Below, piece by piece: positions 1 to 8,053 of a stretch of DNA of 64,000 bases; position 1 is the stretch's first letter; each line of letters opens with the position of its first letter. The stretch is taken from NCBI RefSeq assembly GCF_009734425.1, contig NZ_CP046455.1:682001-746000 (forward strand). The letters run 5' to 3'. The translations under genes and the position numbers were made by a program. The notes beneath the pieces are model-generated. The model ran no database searches, was not told the origin of the DNA, and was given only the letters and a program-made list of their open reading frames with translations. The DNA is from Corynebacterium occultum. Lineage in GTDB: Bacteria > Actinomycetota > Actinomycetes > Mycobacteriales > Mycobacteriaceae.

Positions 1-65
1 ACCTGGTATGCGATCTGGGTGCCGTCTGGGCTGGTGGTGTGCTCGATCTTCGGGGTGAATGTCAT
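1..65 (-). CDS. N-terminal fragment of a probable alpha/beta hydrolase (runs off the left edge)
   Basis: Only the first 21 codons lie in the window. An ATG on the minus strand at 65 is preceded by a good ribosome binding site (GGGAGGA, about 8 bases upstream). The peptide contains SPDGTQIAYQ, the first beta hairpin seen at the N terminus of many alpha/beta-hydrolase fold enzymes (typically SPDGxxIAYE). The fold and function are inferred from this short motif only, so another family cannot be excluded. It is transcribed away from the lipoprotein gene at 273, and the 207 bases between them must hold both promoters; I see no convincing -35/-10 pair there. Confidence 0.4.
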   Translation of the reverse strand, partial: MTFTPKIEHTTSPDGTQIAYQ

Positions 66-272
66 GGTGCCGGATCCTCCCGGATGTCCGAAGGGGGTGC
101 CTTTTTTCCAGTGTAGGGGGCGGCAGGGTAATGGTCTACGGTTTCTGCGGCAATGATCCCGCGTCCCTGGCAGTATGAGTTACATCGGATCTTTCTTGAT
201 CTAGACTGAGGGTATTCTCCACCTTCTGATCCACCGGTTTTCCCAGATCTGCATCCCCGCCAGGAGGCTGCT

Positions 273-743
273 ATGCCAAGAAAATCACTGATCACCCTCG
301 CAGCTCTGAGCGCATGCTGCAGCGCTGCGCTCTCTGCCTGCATCTCAATTCCCGCCGACTCCATCGGCACCCTCGAACGCGCCCGGGACGGGACCCTCGT
401 GGTCGGGGTCTCCGAGCATCACCCCTGGACGGATGTCTCCGAAGACGGGGAGTACTCCGGCTCGGAGGTGGACCTGATTGAGGGTTTCGCTGAAAGCATC
501 AATTCCGAGATCGAATGGCACACTGCCCCGGAGTCGGTACTCGCCGGGCAGATCAAGGAAGATGAGCTCGACATCATCATCGGCGGGCTGGCCGCCTCCT
601 CACCCTGGATGACCCACATGGCCTTGACCCGCCCCTACGCCAAGGTCGGCGAGGAGGACATGGTGATGGGCGTGCGCCTGGGTGAAAACGCATTGTTGGT
701 GGCCCTCGAACGCCACCTGGCACAGGAACACGGTGAGATCTGA
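273..743 (+). CDS. Short solute-binding-like lipoprotein (SBP family 3 type)
   Basis: A 156-residue exported lipoprotein. The N terminus is a lipoprotein signal peptide: basic MPRK, a hydrophobic stretch and the lipobox LSAC with Cys23 as the lipidation site. After it, LVVGVSEHHPWTD, a GSEVDLIEGFAE motif and LDIIIGGLAAS match the first lobe of family 3 periplasmic binding proteins, which bind amino acids or small polar solutes. Complete members are about 240-280 residues; this one stops after one lobe plus a short tail. The start has an AGGAGG site 7 bases upstream. The TGA overlaps the ATG of the transporter gene, so the two are translationally coupled. The ligand is unknown; it may be a sensor or accessory subunit rather than an importer component. 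Confidence 0.7.
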   Translation: MPRKSLITLAALSACCSAALSACISIPADSIGTLERARDGTLVVGVSEHHPWTDVSEDGEYSGSEVDLIEGFAESINSEIEWHTAPESVLAGQIKEDELDIIIGGLAASSPWMTHMALTRPYAKVGEEDMVMGVRLGENALLVALERHLAQEHGEI

Positions 744-1732
744 TGTCCCCCAGTACTGAACCGGGCGTAGGCTCCGGCATCGAAAGCCTGCCGGAGAAAC
801 AGCGGGAAATCCTGCACAAGGCGGTCCGCCTGGAATGGATCACCATCGCCTGGATCCTGGTCACCGTCGTCTCGGTCGGCCTGGTGGCCGGACAATCCCA
901 GGCGATGCGCAGCGCCTGGTTCGAGGACATGATCTCCCTGGTCCCGCCCATCGCCTTCCTGATCGCCACCCGCATCATCAAGAACCCACCCAACCGCAGA
1001 CACCCCTATGGCCCACACCGCGCGATCGCCGTGGCCCACCTCGTGGCCGGACTCGCCCTCTTCGTCATGGGTGCCTACCTGGTCTATGAATCCCTCTCTG
1101 CCCTGCTCAAACAGGAGAAACCCCCGGTTGGCCTGCTCGTTCTCTTCGGCCAGGACATCTGGTCCGGCTGGCTCATGATCGCCGTCATGGTGCTCACCTC
1201 CATCCCCATGGTGATCATCGGCCGCATCAAACTGAAACTGGCAGAACCCCTGCATGACAAGGTCCTCTACGCCGACGCGGACATGGCCAGAGCCGACTGG
1301 GGAACCGCACTGGCCACCATCGTCGGCGTGCTCGGCATCGGCCTCGGTTTCTGGTGGGCGGACTCCGTGGCCGCCCTGGTGATCTCCGCATCCATCCTCC
1401 GGGACGGTGTCAGCAATATCCGGGCGGCCATCGAAGGGCTTTCCGACGCCCGCGCCACCCGCTACGACAACTCCGGCCCCCACCCCCTCGGCGAGGAAGT
1501 GGAGGACCTGGCAGGAAAGTTCAGCTGGGTCGAACAGGCCCGGGCCCGGGTCCGCGACCAGGGGCACGTCTTCCACACCGAAATGTTTGTGGTGCCCGTC
1601 CAGGGGCACATCCCGAGTCTGGGGGAGCTGGCGGAGCTGCAACAACAGATCATCGATCTGGACTGGAAATTCCAGGACGTGGTGGTGGTTCCCGTCCGGG
1701 AACTCAACCCCCGGCAGGTGCCGGCGGACTAA
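743..1732 (+). CDS. Cation diffusion facilitator-type membrane transporter, divergent
   Basis: A 329-residue membrane protein with transmembrane segments at roughly residues 30-50, 60-75, 92-115, 130-155 and 180-225 and a soluble C-terminal domain. The basic loop RRHPYGPHR after the second segment is a hallmark of the CDF family, which exports divalent metals by proton exchange, and the C-terminal part resembles the CDF cytoplasmic domain. The usual intramembrane metal site (two D/H-xxx-D pairs) is not conserved: the second segment reads EDMISLVPP and the fifth DADMARADW. Either the substrate differs or the site is rearranged. The start overlaps the preceding lipoprotein stop, an unusual pairing for a CDF protein. 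Confidence 0.75.
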   Translation: MSPSTEPGVGSGIESLPEKQREILHKAVRLEWITIAWILVTVVSVGLVAGQSQAMRSAWFEDMISLVPPIAFLIATRIIKNPPNRRHPYGPHRAIAVAHLVAGLALFVMGAYLVYESLSALLKQEKPPVGLLVLFGQDIWSGWLMIAVMVLTSIPMVIIGRIKLKLAEPLHDKVLYADADMARADWGTALATIVGVLGIGLGFWWADSVAALVISASILRDGVSNIRAAIEGLSDARATRYDNSGPHPLGEEVEDLAGKFSWVEQARARVRDQGHVFHTEMFVVPVQGHIPSLGELAELQQQIIDLDWKFQDVVVVPVRELNPRQVPAD

Positions 1733-1883
1733 CAACGAGGAACATCAACTGCGGCAATACTGTGGCCGAACTGCCGTCTCGGCGTAATTCCCGTCCATTC
1801 TTTTTTCCACATGCCACCTATAGGCTTGCCCCTACAGCTGGTCCGCGACTCAGCGACCGGTGGAACCCGAAAAGGGAAGTGCC

Positions 1884-2264
1884 ATGCACAAGACCTCAAA
1901 AGACATGGTGACAGAAGCCAAAGGGAAGATCCAGAACCTGGATCCGGCACAGGTGGCGGCAGAACAGGAAGACGGGGCGATGCTCGTCGACCTGAGAGAT
2001 GAACCGGAGATCCGCGAAAACGGTCGTATCCCCGGAGCTGTACACATCCCCCGCGGAATGCTCGAATTCCGAGCAGACCCCACCAGCCCCTACCACGATG
2101 AATCGCTCAACCCCGAGCAACGGGTGATCCTGCACTGCGCCAGCGGTGGCCGCTCTGCACTTGGTGCGGTAACTCTCCAGGAGATGGGATACACCAACGT
2201 CGCACACCTGGACGGTGGCTTCAAAGGGTGGATGGAACAGGGCCAGCCGGTGGAAAACGGTTAG
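1884..2264 (+). CDS. Rhodanese-domain protein
   Basis: A single rhodanese domain of 126 residues, a family that moves sulfane sulfur to acceptors such as cyanide or thiols through a cysteine persulfide. VDLRDEPEIRENGRIPGAVHIPRG is split here as VDLRD, then GRIPGAVHIP, the usual CH2A motif; the active-site loop is HCASGGRSA with the catalytic Cys. The C terminus GGFKGWMEQGQPV is the typical end of the fold. A GTG 24 bases upstream is in frame, but the ATG at 1884 has GGGAAG 5 bases ahead and is preferred. It converges on the TIGR03089 gene with only 6 bases between the stop codons. Confidence 0.85.
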   Translation: MHKTSKDMVTEAKGKIQNLDPAQVAAEQEDGAMLVDLRDEPEIRENGRIPGAVHIPRGMLEFRADPTSPYHDESLNPEQRVILHCASGGRSALGAVTLQEMGYTNVAHLDGGFKGWMEQGQPVENG

Positions 2265-2270
2265 TCCTGA

Positions 2271-2918
2271 CTAGAGCCGGTGGGTGACCTTCTCCGCCGC
2301 AGCGATCTGATCCAGACGCTCCGCAGTCGCCATGCCGGCCACCACCACCGCAGAACCACCCACCGCCAAAGGCTCCAGCACCAGACGACGGAAACTCTCC
2401 TTATCCGACCAACCGGTGCTCAAGACCCGCGCGCCGGATTCGATATCGGAGTCGAACTGCTCGGAGAGGGGAGTGGTGGGTGGGAAGAACTGGTCGCCGT
2501 AGAAACGCACCGAGGGGCCGAAATCGATCATCCCGCGGGGCAGCTCACCGCCTGATTCGACCACACCCCGGCCGAAGGGGTCATCGGTGACCAGGACGAT
2601 GTCGCCCTCCTCGTGTGCCTCGGCACGCTCCGGGGCGGTGAACACGGCGTCGCCAAGCTCCTCGCCGAAACGCGTATCGACGCCCGCGGCCAGCGCCCCC
2701 AGCACGATCACCGCCGCCTGCCAGCTGATCGGCAGATCAATGGTGATGGTCGAATCCTCGTCCAGATCCAGCTCCTCCAGCAGCATGTTGCCCACCTTCG
2801 CAGCCCAGTTGTCCAGGGTCTGGGCGGAGAAATCCAGGCGGGCCCCGGTATTTTCGTTGTAGACGGTCAGGCGCGGGGCGGCCGGATCAGCGTTGAGCAG
2901 GTGTGAGAGCAATTCCAT
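2271..2918 (-). CDS. TIGR03089 family protein
   Basis: A 215-residue protein of an actinobacterial family of unknown role. It looks like the N-terminal part of an acyl-CoA synthetase or AMP-binding fold (GARLDFSAQTLDNWAAKVGNML near the start, then GALAAGVDTR), but lacks the ATP-binding loop, so it is probably not an adenylating enzyme. The frame is open for another 39 codons upstream; the ATG at 2918 (MELLSHLL) is chosen because family members begin close to this motif. In M. tuberculosis I recall the homologue next to cpsA and rmlD; here those genes lie more than 10 kb away, across the accessory region. Confidence 0.75.
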   Translation of the reverse strand: MELLSHLLNADPAAPRLTVYNENTGARLDFSAQTLDNWAAKVGNMLLEELDLDEDSTITIDLPISWQAAVIVLGALAAGVDTRFGEELGDAVFTAPERAEAHEEGDIVLVTDDPFGRGVVESGGELPRGMIDFGPSVRFYGDQFFPPTTPLSEQFDSDIESGARVLSTGWSDKESFRRLVLEPLAVGGSAVVVAGMATAERLDQIAAAEKVTHRL

Positions 2919-3057
2919 GAACCCCACTCTAGGCAAATGTGGTCCGGAAGCGCCGTGAGGTGACCCCACTGCAGGAGGCCTTGTTTCCATTTCGGGAGGG
3001 TGGAATGATGAAAGAACCTGTTGTTTGCTCCTCAAAACTTTCCATTAAGGATCAGTC

Positions 3058-3549
3058 ATGAGCATCCACGTCCAACAACCGCAGCCCTATGACATTGTCA
3101 GCGACAACATCCAGATCGCCGGAGTAGCCGGCGGAGCCTTCGAAGCCAGCTACAACTACCGCATCACCGAAGGCCACGATGAAGTCACCGGCCACTTCAT
3201 GGCAGGAGATGGTGCTGGTGGCCACGGCCAGTTCCAGATCACAGCGGACATCACCGGTTCCGCCATGAAATTCGTGGTGGCCTATGTGGAGATCTACCAC
3301 ACCTCCGCCCGGGACGGCTCACCCCTGGACCGGGTGGTGGTGCCGGTGATCCTGGGAACCAGAATCGTGCCCGGCTACACCACCTACCTGGAACATGTGG
3401 TCCGCAGCGGAGAAACCCTCTGGGCCATCGCACAGCAGCACTACGGCAACGGCAACCTCTATCACCGCCTGGTCACCGCCAACCCCTCGATCACCAACCC
3501 CAACGTGATCCACGCAGGAGATGTGATCAGGGTGCCGCGGGATAATTAA
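3058..3549 (+). CDS. Gmad2 and LysM domain protein without a signal peptide
   Basis: A 163-residue protein. Residues about 5-95 form an immunoglobulin-like Gmad2 domain (QPYDIVSDNIQIAGVAGGAFE at the start, VAYVEIYHTSARDG at the end). Residues about 112-160 are a LysM domain (VRSGETLWAIAQQHYG through HAGDVIRVP), which binds peptidoglycan or chitin-like glycans. No signal peptide or membrane anchor is visible, so it is either cytoplasmic, as for the Kbp/YgaU type of LysM proteins, or leaves by another route. AAGGA lies 6 bases before the ATG. It stands alone between the TIGR03089 gene and the helicase gene. Domain calls are firm; the role is unknown. Confidence 0.75.
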   Translation: MSIHVQQPQPYDIVSDNIQIAGVAGGAFEASYNYRITEGHDEVTGHFMAGDGAGGHGQFQITADITGSAMKFVVAYVEIYHTSARDGSPLDRVVVPVILGTRIVPGYTTYLEHVVRSGETLWAIAQQHYGNGNLYHRLVTANPSITNPNVIHAGDVIRVPRDN

Positions 3550-3626
3550 CCTGCTCTGCCGCCGGCGAAGCGGATATCTTAGTTCCTGGCTCGAAGCCTT
3601 AGCTGCAGTTCCAAGTCCTCCAAATT

Positions 3627-5513
3627 TTACTTGGTGTTGAGCAGCTGACGCAGGGCATCCCTAGTTTCCGCATCCGAGGAATAGATATAGGTGCCAATCA
3701 TTCCACGAGTCAGCAGCACCTTATATATATGGCGGACAAGTTCATCAAATAACTCATCCGGAACCTGTTTGCGGAAACGGAAGCCGGGATCTTTATTGGC
3801 ACTTCTATCGGTCACGAATCGGCCATCGCGCCAGAGGATATCAGGGCCCAGAATTACACCAGACCAGTCGTATTCGAAACCCTGAGCTGTGTAAACACAA
3901 CCCACCTGGCCAAATCCACCAGCCTGAGTAGCCCATAGTGCAGAGGGCGGAGCCTCACCTACCCGCCGTTCCTCCTTGGAATTCCATGGGCGGGCCCAGT
4001 CTCCGATCTGGATGTCTGGGTAAAGTTCGTCTGCCCCCTTCTCTGCATCTGACCAGGGCCAACAATATCCGGCGCTCATTCGTGCGGAATAACCTTCGGC
4101 GAATTTTTTAGATAAAAGCCTCTCAAGTTCCCATGGGCTGTCCACCACTTCGACGTGAAATGGGTCTGAAGCAGGCAAGCTGGCTTCCGCAGGAGGCTCA
4201 TCTGTCAGTCCAAGGATCTGCTGGACCCAGTCCACGAATGGAGCGCTACCACCGCAGCGGAACTGCTCCCCGAGTGAGATATGGTGCACCTCCAGTCCCA
4301 GACTCTCCGCGTGTTGTGTGATTTCTTCGATTGATCCCATCTCCCCATGACGAACCACTTGATTCTCGTCGAGGAGAAACACCGGAACCCGGGCGGCATT
4401 GATCAATTCATTGACCTGGGGCTCAGTGCTCCGTTTAGCTTTCGGGGTATACCGGTTGTTGGAAGTCTCCCGGATGCGATGAGCTTCATCAGCAATGAGA
4501 ACGTCCAGACTATTTGGCTCTGCATCAGTGAACTGGTTGAAATATTTAAAGAGGGACTGAACATCCCTATTCCGGAATCCTGCGACCTTGCGAAGGGTGG
4601 TAGTGAAGGAACGAGAACCAGTTGCGTGAAGGACTGTCTTATTCTGCCGTGCCAGTTCACCGAGTAAAGACAAGGCGATGACTGATTTTCCACTGCCGGG
4701 CCCTCCAGAAATCACCAAGACCCGCTTATGGTTACTCTGCTGGGCACGCTTCACCTCATGCAGCACCATGTCCACGGCCAGCTGCTGTTCCCCCAGCAGC
4801 ACAAACTGTTCCTGATGTTTGATCTCATCCGCTGCAACTTTGAGCAACTGGGTGGATGGTGCAACTGCAGAGCCAAGCAGAGTATCAGCGGACTGGACCC
4901 CGGAGGTTTCTCCACTCAAATTCTCGCGCAGGAAATCGTGGAATCTGCCACGTGAGGCAGCGCTGAACAGGCGACAGTTCTCTTCAAAAGCAAGGCTCTC
5001 CAACTCCTCAATTGCATGGGGACTGGTTGCGTTATGAAGATACGCTGCAGCTCGGATCCACTCTTCTTTTCCCTCAAGGACACGAAGATAATTAGCGAGA
5101 TACCTACGATATCCGGAAACCTGTCGAACAGGATGGGTACGGGGACCTGCAACACCTGGAACCGAGACGAGCTCCGGATCATCCTCGTATAGGCGGGCCT
5201 CTGACCATTGCTTCAACTCAATGATGATGTAGGAGGGTGCGCCAGTTTCTGGGTGGGTGCCAGCGAGGATTGCGTCTACCCGCTTAGAGGTCAGGGGGAG
5301 TGCATATTCGATGAGAACTTCGACATTGCCGAGTCCGGCTTCCATGAGGTCGGCGGCCAGCACCGGAAGGCTGGCTTTCCATGAGCGTTTCTCAGGCTCA
5401 CTCGGCCTGGTATGCATCGTATACAGCATTTGAGCGAGTAGTCGTTCAACGAGTGAATCAGAGGATTCACTTATCTGAGCCAGCTCACGAGCTGACATTC
5501 TCAGCAGAGTCAC
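3627..5513 (-). CDS. PD-(D/E)XK nuclease plus DUF2075 (Schlafen group 3-type) helicase
   Basis: A 628-residue two-part protein. The N-terminal part carries a nuclease-like signature: Asp80 (KRVDAILAG), then Glu99 and Lys101 in IIELKQW. The second half is a superfamily 1-like helicase/ATPase: Walker A GGPGSGKS at 270-277, Walker B LIADEAHR with Asp342, motif FLLDENQVV, QFRCGG, and a late motif with VYTAQGFEYDWSGV. This is the DUF2075 domain, now named after the Schlafen group 3 helicase. The GTG at 5513 has GGAGAAG 8 bases upstream; the ATG at 5498 is an alternative without a site. The gene is visibly AT-richer than its surroundings and lies next to an IS remnant. Such proteins are frequent in accessory regions; a defence role is inference. 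Confidence 0.8.
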   Translation of the reverse strand: MTLLRMSARELAQISESSDSLVERLLAQMLYTMHTRPSEPEKRSWKASLPVLAADLMEAGLGNVEVLIEYALPLTSKRVDAILAGTHPETGAPSYIIIELKQWSEARLYEDDPELVSVPGVAGPRTHPVRQVSGYRRYLANYLRVLEGKEEWIRAAAYLHNATSPHAIEELESLAFEENCRLFSAASRGRFHDFLRENLSGETSGVQSADTLLGSAVAPSTQLLKVAADEIKHQEQFVLLGEQQLAVDMVLHEVKRAQQSNHKRVLVISGGPGSGKSVIALSLLGELARQNKTVLHATGSRSFTTTLRKVAGFRNRDVQSLFKYFNQFTDAEPNSLDVLIADEAHRIRETSNNRYTPKAKRSTEPQVNELINAARVPVFLLDENQVVRHGEMGSIEEITQHAESLGLEVHHISLGEQFRCGGSAPFVDWVQQILGLTDEPPAEASLPASDPFHVEVVDSPWELERLLSKKFAEGYSARMSAGYCWPWSDAEKGADELYPDIQIGDWARPWNSKEERRVGEAPPSALWATQAGGFGQVGCVYTAQGFEYDWSGVILGPDILWRDGRFVTDRSANKDPGFRFRKQVPDELFDELVRHIYKVLLTRGMIGTYIYSSDAETRDALRQLLNTK

Positions 5514-5731
5514 TTTTGAGTCTTCTCCAGGGCACGGTTAACCGTGCGACATGGAGGCGTGTCTTTACTGAAAGTGCAGTGAGAAGCCTGTCGGGGTCGC
5601 CTTTCATGGAAAACGTTATCAGAGGTGAGCTTTCTGACCTGATCATGGCAGAATTTAGGGGTCAAAAAGGGGCTGAGTGTGCGTGCTGAACTGTCTGCCG
5701 CTAAGAATTTCTGCCCTTTATCCGCCTAGTA

Positions 5732-6992
5732 GGGTGTCGTGACTAACAGTCTTGGTTGAGGGATGATAATCCTGGTGGGCTCTTTCCCCAACACCCGCCA
5801 CAAGCGAGGGTAGTGATGACACGAGCAAAATCCCGACCGGTCACACTCAACGACACCGACCGAGAGTGGTTGACCACCAGAGTCCGCACCAGATCCTTCC
5901 CGGCCCAGCAGGTACGCCGAGCCCGGATCCTCCTGGAATTGGACGAACACCACCCCGAACGGCGACGCCGTGGTGAACCGGTACCCACTCAGGCCCAGGT
6001 CGCGGAACTGGCTGGGGTGTGCACCGACACCGTGCTCAAGGTTTCCAAGGCCTACGCCGAGCGTGGTGGTGATGTGGAAGACACCGTCACCCGGAAAAAG
6101 CGCCTGACCCCACCGGTTGCCCCGACGGTCACCGGCGAGGTCGAAGCCCGCCTGATCGCCCTGGCCTGCAGCAACCCACCGGAAGGACATGCCCGGTGGA
6201 GTCTGCGACTGCTGGAAAAACATGTCCTGCTCACCGACGGGCTCCCGGCGTTGGATCATTCCACCATCGGTCGGGTGTTAAAAAACGACACTGCAACCTC
6301 ACCTGAAGCAGTACTGGGCGATCCCACCGAAAGCCAACGGCTAGTTCGTCGCCCGGATGGAAGGGACGCCCTCGAGGTCTACGCACGCCCGTATGACCCC
6401 GACATCCCGGTGGTGTGCATGGATGAAAAGCCCTACCAGCTACTCGACTACACCCGGGACTGCATTGACGCGACACCCGGGCGTGTCCGCAAAGAAGATT
6501 ACGAGTACTCCCGCAAGGAAGTGTGTTCCATCTTCGTGTGGGCCGAGCCCCTGGCTGGCCGGCGTCGGGTCCATGCCCGGCCGCGACGTACCCGGGTGGA
6601 CTGGGCACATGAGATCGAGACACTGCTGACCGTGGACTACCTGGATGCGGACAAGGTTGTGCTGGTCATGGATAACCCTCAACACCCATACAGTGGGCTC
6701 GCTCTATGAGGCCTTTCCTGCCGTCAAGGCCAGGGAGTTGGCCGCCCGACTGGAGATCCACTACACCCCGAAACATGGCTCCTGGCTCAACATCGGAAGA
6801 GATTGAACTCTCGGCATTGTCACGTCAGTGTCTCTCGCGGCGGATACCCGATATCGACACGCTGAACCGGGAACTTCAGGCCTGGCAAGAGGTCGTCAAC
6901 ACCGAGCAACGACCCGTGAGCTGGCAGTTCACTACCGAGGATGCCCGCATTAAACTCCGTCATTTGTGCCCGGAACATTAGTCACGACACTC
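5732..6992. mobile_element. IS630-family insertion sequence, degenerate
   Basis: The element is bounded by inverted repeats: GGGTGTCGTGACTAA at 5732-5746 and its complement with one mismatch at 6978-6992. Both ends are flanked by TA (5730-5731 and 6993-6994), the target duplicated by IS630/Tc1-mariner elements. The TAG outside each TA also matches, so the true repeat may be five bases longer on each side. It encodes one transposase, which is frameshifted twice, so this copy cannot move by itself. Length about 1.26 kb, slightly long for the family. Confidence 0.85.
5816..6981 (+). pseudogene. IS630-family transposase, two frameshifts
   Basis: The reading frame starts at ATG 5816 ([17 protein letters not shown]) and has the helix-turn-helix region ([21 protein letters not shown]) and the DDE catalytic core: the first Asp in VVCMDEKPY and the second in VLVMDN. 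Immediately after VMDN an extra C in the run at about 6675-6678 shifts the frame; the missing stretch ([13 protein letters not shown] and HYTPKHGSWLNI) is read in the next frame. A second one-base insertion at about 6797-6801 (ATCGGAAGAGATT where ATCGCCGAGATT is expected) shifts it again, and the end ELSALSRQCLSRR to LRHLCPEH is in the third frame. The third catalytic acid lies at this second lesion. Programmed frameshifting would need only one shift, so decay is likelier. Confidence 0.85.
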
Positions 6993-7040
6993 TACTACGT
7001 TTGAAGTAATAGGGGGAAGGATTACCAAGGACTGCGATCC

Positions 7041-7979
7041 TCATTCCTGCACCTTCAACTTGTCTCGGAGGAAAGCCACGACGGCGTCGTGAAGCTCATG
7101 ACTTCGTGGGACCGCACCAGACATCCAGTAAACACCGTGAACGAGTCCATCGAAGCGTTGATGGGTGGTATCCACCCCGGCAGCTGAGAGCTGTGCAGCG
7201 TAGTCTTCGCCTTCATCCCGGAGAACCTCGTATTCATTGGTCAGCACCAACGCGGGTGGTAAGCCCGTCAAGGATGAGGCATTGGAGGGGGTGGCGTGTG
7301 GATGATCAGCATCTTCCGGGGAGGAAAGGTAGCTCTCCCAGAAGTGATCCATGCCCGCACTCGTGATGACATAACCCTCCTGGAATTCACGCTTAGAAGC
7401 GGTCTCCGCATTGGCGTCGATCGCTGGATACACCAGTACTTGTGCACTGATCTGAGGGCCGTTTTCATCGCGAGACCGCAACGCGGCAACCGCAGCAAGA
7501 TTGCCGCCGGCACTGTCGCCCATGACGGCCAACCTGGTGGGGTCACCACCGAAGCGGGAAATGTTTTCAGCGGTCCATTTCAGGGCTGCAAAAGTATCGT
7601 CGGTGGCTGCAGGGAACTTCGACTCGGGAGCGAGCCGATAACTTGTCGCTACCACGATGACCCCGGCATCATTGGCCAACGCACGGTTCGGTTCCTCCGC
7701 AACATCTATGCTGCCGGCTATGAAGCCACCACCATGTATGTAAAAGACCACCGGCAGGGGATGGGATGCCTCGGGAATGTAGATGCGAACCTGCTGCTTC
7801 CCTGCGGGGCCGTCGAAGGTCTCATCGATGACCTCAGCCACTTCACGGGTGGGCAACTGAAGCCCCTTGAAGGAATCAACGACCGCGCGGCTCTCCTCAG
7901 TGCTCAACTGCTCGAAGGACTTCAAACCCTGCTGCTGCAACCCATCAAGAAGGTCCTGTACTGCACTGTCTAATGCCAT
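7041..7979 (-). CDS. Alpha/beta hydrolase, hormone-sensitive lipase type esterase
   Basis: A 312-residue cytoplasmic carboxylester hydrolase. The HSL (family IV) marks are the oxyanion motif HGGGF at residues 82-86 and the nucleophile elbow GDSAGG with Ser156; the acid is probably the Asp in VLRDEGEDYA and the base the His in GLVHGVYW. ATG 7979 is preceded by GGAAGAGAAG at a suitable distance; the open frame extends much further upstream but without similarity. It lies 74 bases downstream of the monooxygenase gene on the same strand. A Baeyer-Villiger product is an ester or lactone, so this enzyme is the natural next step, though the substrate is not shown. Confidence 0.85.
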   Translation of the reverse strand: MALDSAVQDLLDGLQQQGLKSFEQLSTEESRAVVDSFKGLQLPTREVAEVIDETFDGPAGKQQVRIYIPEASHPLPVVFYIHGGGFIAGSIDVAEEPNRALANDAGVIVVATSYRLAPESKFPAATDDTFAALKWTAENISRFGGDPTRLAVMGDSAGGNLAAVAALRSRDENGPQISAQVLVYPAIDANAETASKREFQEGYVITSAGMDHFWESYLSSPEDADHPHATPSNASSLTGLPPALVLTNEYEVLRDEGEDYAAQLSAAGVDTTHQRFDGLVHGVYWMSGAVPRSHELHDAVVAFLRDKLKVQE

Positions 7980-8053
7980 GGTTCTTCTCTTCCTTTTCTG
8001 CTGATACCGGTGGGGATCGGTGACGGATTTACTGGGCGTCGATACGTACAAGG

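Noticed and set aside
196..218. TTGATC and TATTCT as a promoter for the lipoprotein gene at 273
   Set aside because: The spacing is only 11 bases, too short for a SigA promoter.
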